Assembly: GCA_030619405.1 (NCBI GenBank)
Contig: JAUXBK010000156.1
Span: 1-6,410 of the forward strand
DNA length: 6,410 bases
Source of the DNA: Sedimenticola sp.
GTDB taxonomy: Bacteria; Pseudomonadota; Gammaproteobacteria; Chromatiales; Chromatiaceae
Direction: 5' to 3'
This document shows positions 5,131 to 6,410 of the stretch, piece by piece. Positions within the stretch are counted from its first letter, which is position 1; each line of letters begins with the position of its first letter. A program made the translations under genes and the position numbers. The notes under the pieces were generated by a model. It was not told the DNA's origin, did no database searches, and saw only the letters and a program-made list of their open reading frames with translations.

Positions 5131-6075
5131 ATGGAATTCAAAGACTATTATCAGGTGATGGGACTGGAGCGGGACGCGACCCAGGACGAGATAAAACGCG
5201 CCTACCGGAAACTGGCCCGTAAATATCACCCTGACGTCAGCAAGGAGCCGGAGGCGGAGGTGCGCTTCAAAGAGGTCGGGGAGGCCTATGAGGTACTCAA
5301 GGATCCGGAGAAACGTGCTGCCTACGATCAGCTCGGTGCAAGCTGGCAGCAGGGGGAGGATTTCCGCCCGCCACCGGACTGGGATGCGGGCTTCGAGTTT
5401 CGGGGAGGGGGTTTTACCGACGGGGATGCGTCGTCGTTCAGTGATTTCTTCGAATCCCTGTTCGGCCGGGGTCATGGGCCGGTCCGTGGCGCCCGAGGCG
5501 GTTTCCACGCGCGGGGTGAAGATCACCACGCCAAGGTGTTGATCGACCTGGAGGATGCTTACCATGGCGCCACCCGCTCCATCGTATTGCAGGTGCCCGA
5601 AGTGGGGGCTGATGGCCGGGTTCACACCCGTAAACGGACGCTCAACGTCCGCATACCCAAGGGTGTGAGGCGGGGACAGCATATACGCCTGGCCGGGCAG
5701 GGCGCGCCCGGAATGGGCGAAGGCGGTGCCGGTGATCTCTACCTGGAGGTCGAGTTCAGGCCGCATGGCTTCTATCATGTGGAAGGCAGAGACGTCTATC
5801 TGGATCTGCCGATCGCCCCCTGGGAGGCGGCGCTGGGTGCCAAGATAAAGGTGCCGACGCCCGCGGGGGTAATAGATATGAAGATCCCGGCCGGCTCCTC
5901 CACCGGTAAGAAGATGCGACTGAAAGGGCGTGGTATTCCGGGCCAGCCCCCGGGAGACCTGTATGTGGTGCTCAAGGTCGCCCTGCCATCGGCTGAGAGT
6001 GCGAAGGCGAAGGAGATTTATCGCAAAATGGAGCAGGACCTGGTGTTCAATCCACGGGCACATCTGGGGGTATAG
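5131..6075 (+). CDS. cbpA: DnaJ-like co-chaperone CbpA (curved DNA-binding protein)
   Basis: CbpA is a class II J-domain protein that stimulates DnaK ATPase and, in E. coli, also binds the nucleoid. The 314 aa show an N-terminal J domain (about 5-70) with the essential HPD triad at 33-35 (KYHPDVSKE) and the helix IV region EAYEVLKDPEKRAAYDQLG. A Gly/Phe-rich linker follows (about 71-128, with GGGF, SDFFESLFGRG and GGFHARG). Two C-terminal substrate-binding domains occupy about 130-210 and 212-290, including RIPKGVRRGQHIRLAGQG and KIPAGSSTGKKMRLKGRGIPG. The cysteine zinc-finger domain of true DnaJ is absent, which separates it from DnaJ. The length is typical of CbpA (about 306). The start has AAGG 6 nt upstream. 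cbpM follows after 5 nt, as in the E. coli cbpAM operon. Confidence 0.95.
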   Translation: MEFKDYYQVMGLERDATQDEIKRAYRKLARKYHPDVSKEPEAEVRFKEVGEAYEVLKDPEKRAAYDQLGASWQQGEDFRPPPDWDAGFEFRGGGFTDGDASSFSDFFESLFGRGHGPVRGARGGFHARGEDHHAKVLIDLEDAYHGATRSIVLQVPEVGADGRVHTRKRTLNVRIPKGVRRGQHIRLAGQGAPGMGEGGAGDLYLEVEFRPHGFYHVEGRDVYLDLPIAPWEAALGAKIKVPTPAGVIDMKIPAGSSTGKKMRLKGRGIPGQPPGDLYVVLKVALPSAESAKAKEIYRKMEQDLVFNPRAHLGV

Positions 6076-6080
6076 GCAGT

Positions 6081-6395
6081 ATGAACAGCGAGATTCAAAA
6101 AATTCTGTCCGGCGGTATCCTGGAAGAGGAGTCGTCACTTACCCTCGGTGATCTCTGTAACGCCTGTTCGGTCAGGGCGATCCAGATCGTGGCACTGGTG
6201 GAGGAGGGGGTTCTGGACCCCTGTGGCCGCGATCCACGCCAGTGGCGTTTTACCGGCTCCAATCTGACGCGGGCCCGTGTTGCACTGCGGCTGCAGCGGG
6301 ATCTGGAGGTGAATCTGTCCGGTGCTGCGCTGATCCTGGATCTGCTGGAGGAGATCGATGAACTGGACCGGCGAGTGAAGGTGCTGGAGCGGTAA
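6081..6395 (+). CDS. cbpM: Chaperone modulator CbpM
   Basis: CbpM binds the J domain of CbpA and blocks both its co-chaperone and DNA-binding activities in E. coli. The 104 aa match the family (about 101). Residues 20-60 form a MerR-like winged-helix segment (TLGDLCNACSVRAIQIVALVEEGVL is at 21-45, then DPRQWRF), followed by the helical part LTRARVALRLQRDLEVNLSG and a leucine-rich C-terminal helix with LILDLLEEIDELDRRV. Its place 5 nt after cbpA is the strongest support. The ribosome site is weak (GGGG near 6066-6070), consistent with translational coupling to cbpA. It ends 15 nt before the window edge. Confidence 0.93.
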   Translation: MNSEIQKILSGGILEEESSLTLGDLCNACSVRAIQIVALVEEGVLDPCGRDPRQWRFTGSNLTRARVALRLQRDLEVNLSGAALILDLLEEIDELDRRVKVLER

Positions 6396-6410
6396 TTTGG
6401 CAACCGTTCA

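Noticed and set aside
4900..6138. A 412-codon open frame on the minus strand opposite cbpA
   Set aside because: It runs antisense through a clear cbpA gene, its translation shows no family pattern, and long antisense frames are common opposite GC-rich genes.

Overview
The window looks like chromosomal DNA of a respiratory gammaproteobacterium. The grounds are a NapC/NirT-type tetraheme cytochrome very close in motif spelling to enterobacterial NapC, a YciB/YciI pair, a CbpA/CbpM pair, moderate-to-high GC genes, and AT-richer gaps carrying palindromic repeats. A denitrifying or sulfur-oxidising lineage would fit, but the sequence does not fix the genus.

Layout. (1) 35-1731, plus strand: a membrane-anchored tetraheme cytochrome c (napC-like), a perfect 14-bp hairpin terminator, then moaA. 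A 13-codon mini-ORF ends inside the moaA start codon. The two genes fit together: MoaA starts synthesis of the molybdenum cofactor, and periplasmic nitrate reductase, the usual partner of NapC, needs that cofactor. (2) 1732-2168: no gene, but two nested inverted-repeat elements. A 197-bp MITE-like element with 15-bp perfect terminal repeats and an exact 8-bp target duplication sits inside an older palindromic repeat. (3) 2169-4883, minus strand: an apparent operon, read right to left, of an unrecognised helical protein (253 aa), yciB, yciI and a secreted parvulin-type peptidyl-prolyl isomerase. Between yciI and the isomerase gene lies a second, unrelated palindromic insertion (about 153 bp). 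It is flanked by an exact 12-bp direct repeat whose right copy is the last codons and stop of yciI. Removing it leaves a 41-nt gap, so it seems to have split an operon without damaging either reading frame. (4) 4884-5130: a divergent control region with an inverted repeat. (5) 5131-6395, plus strand: cbpA (DnaJ-like co-chaperone without zinc finger) and cbpM (its modulator), 5 nt apart.

The coding content is mostly familiar. The new-looking material is between genes: the nested MITE, the operon-splitting palindrome, and the moaA leader ORF whose peptide resembles the MoaA N-terminus. I see no sign of a novel multi-gene defence or metabolic system.
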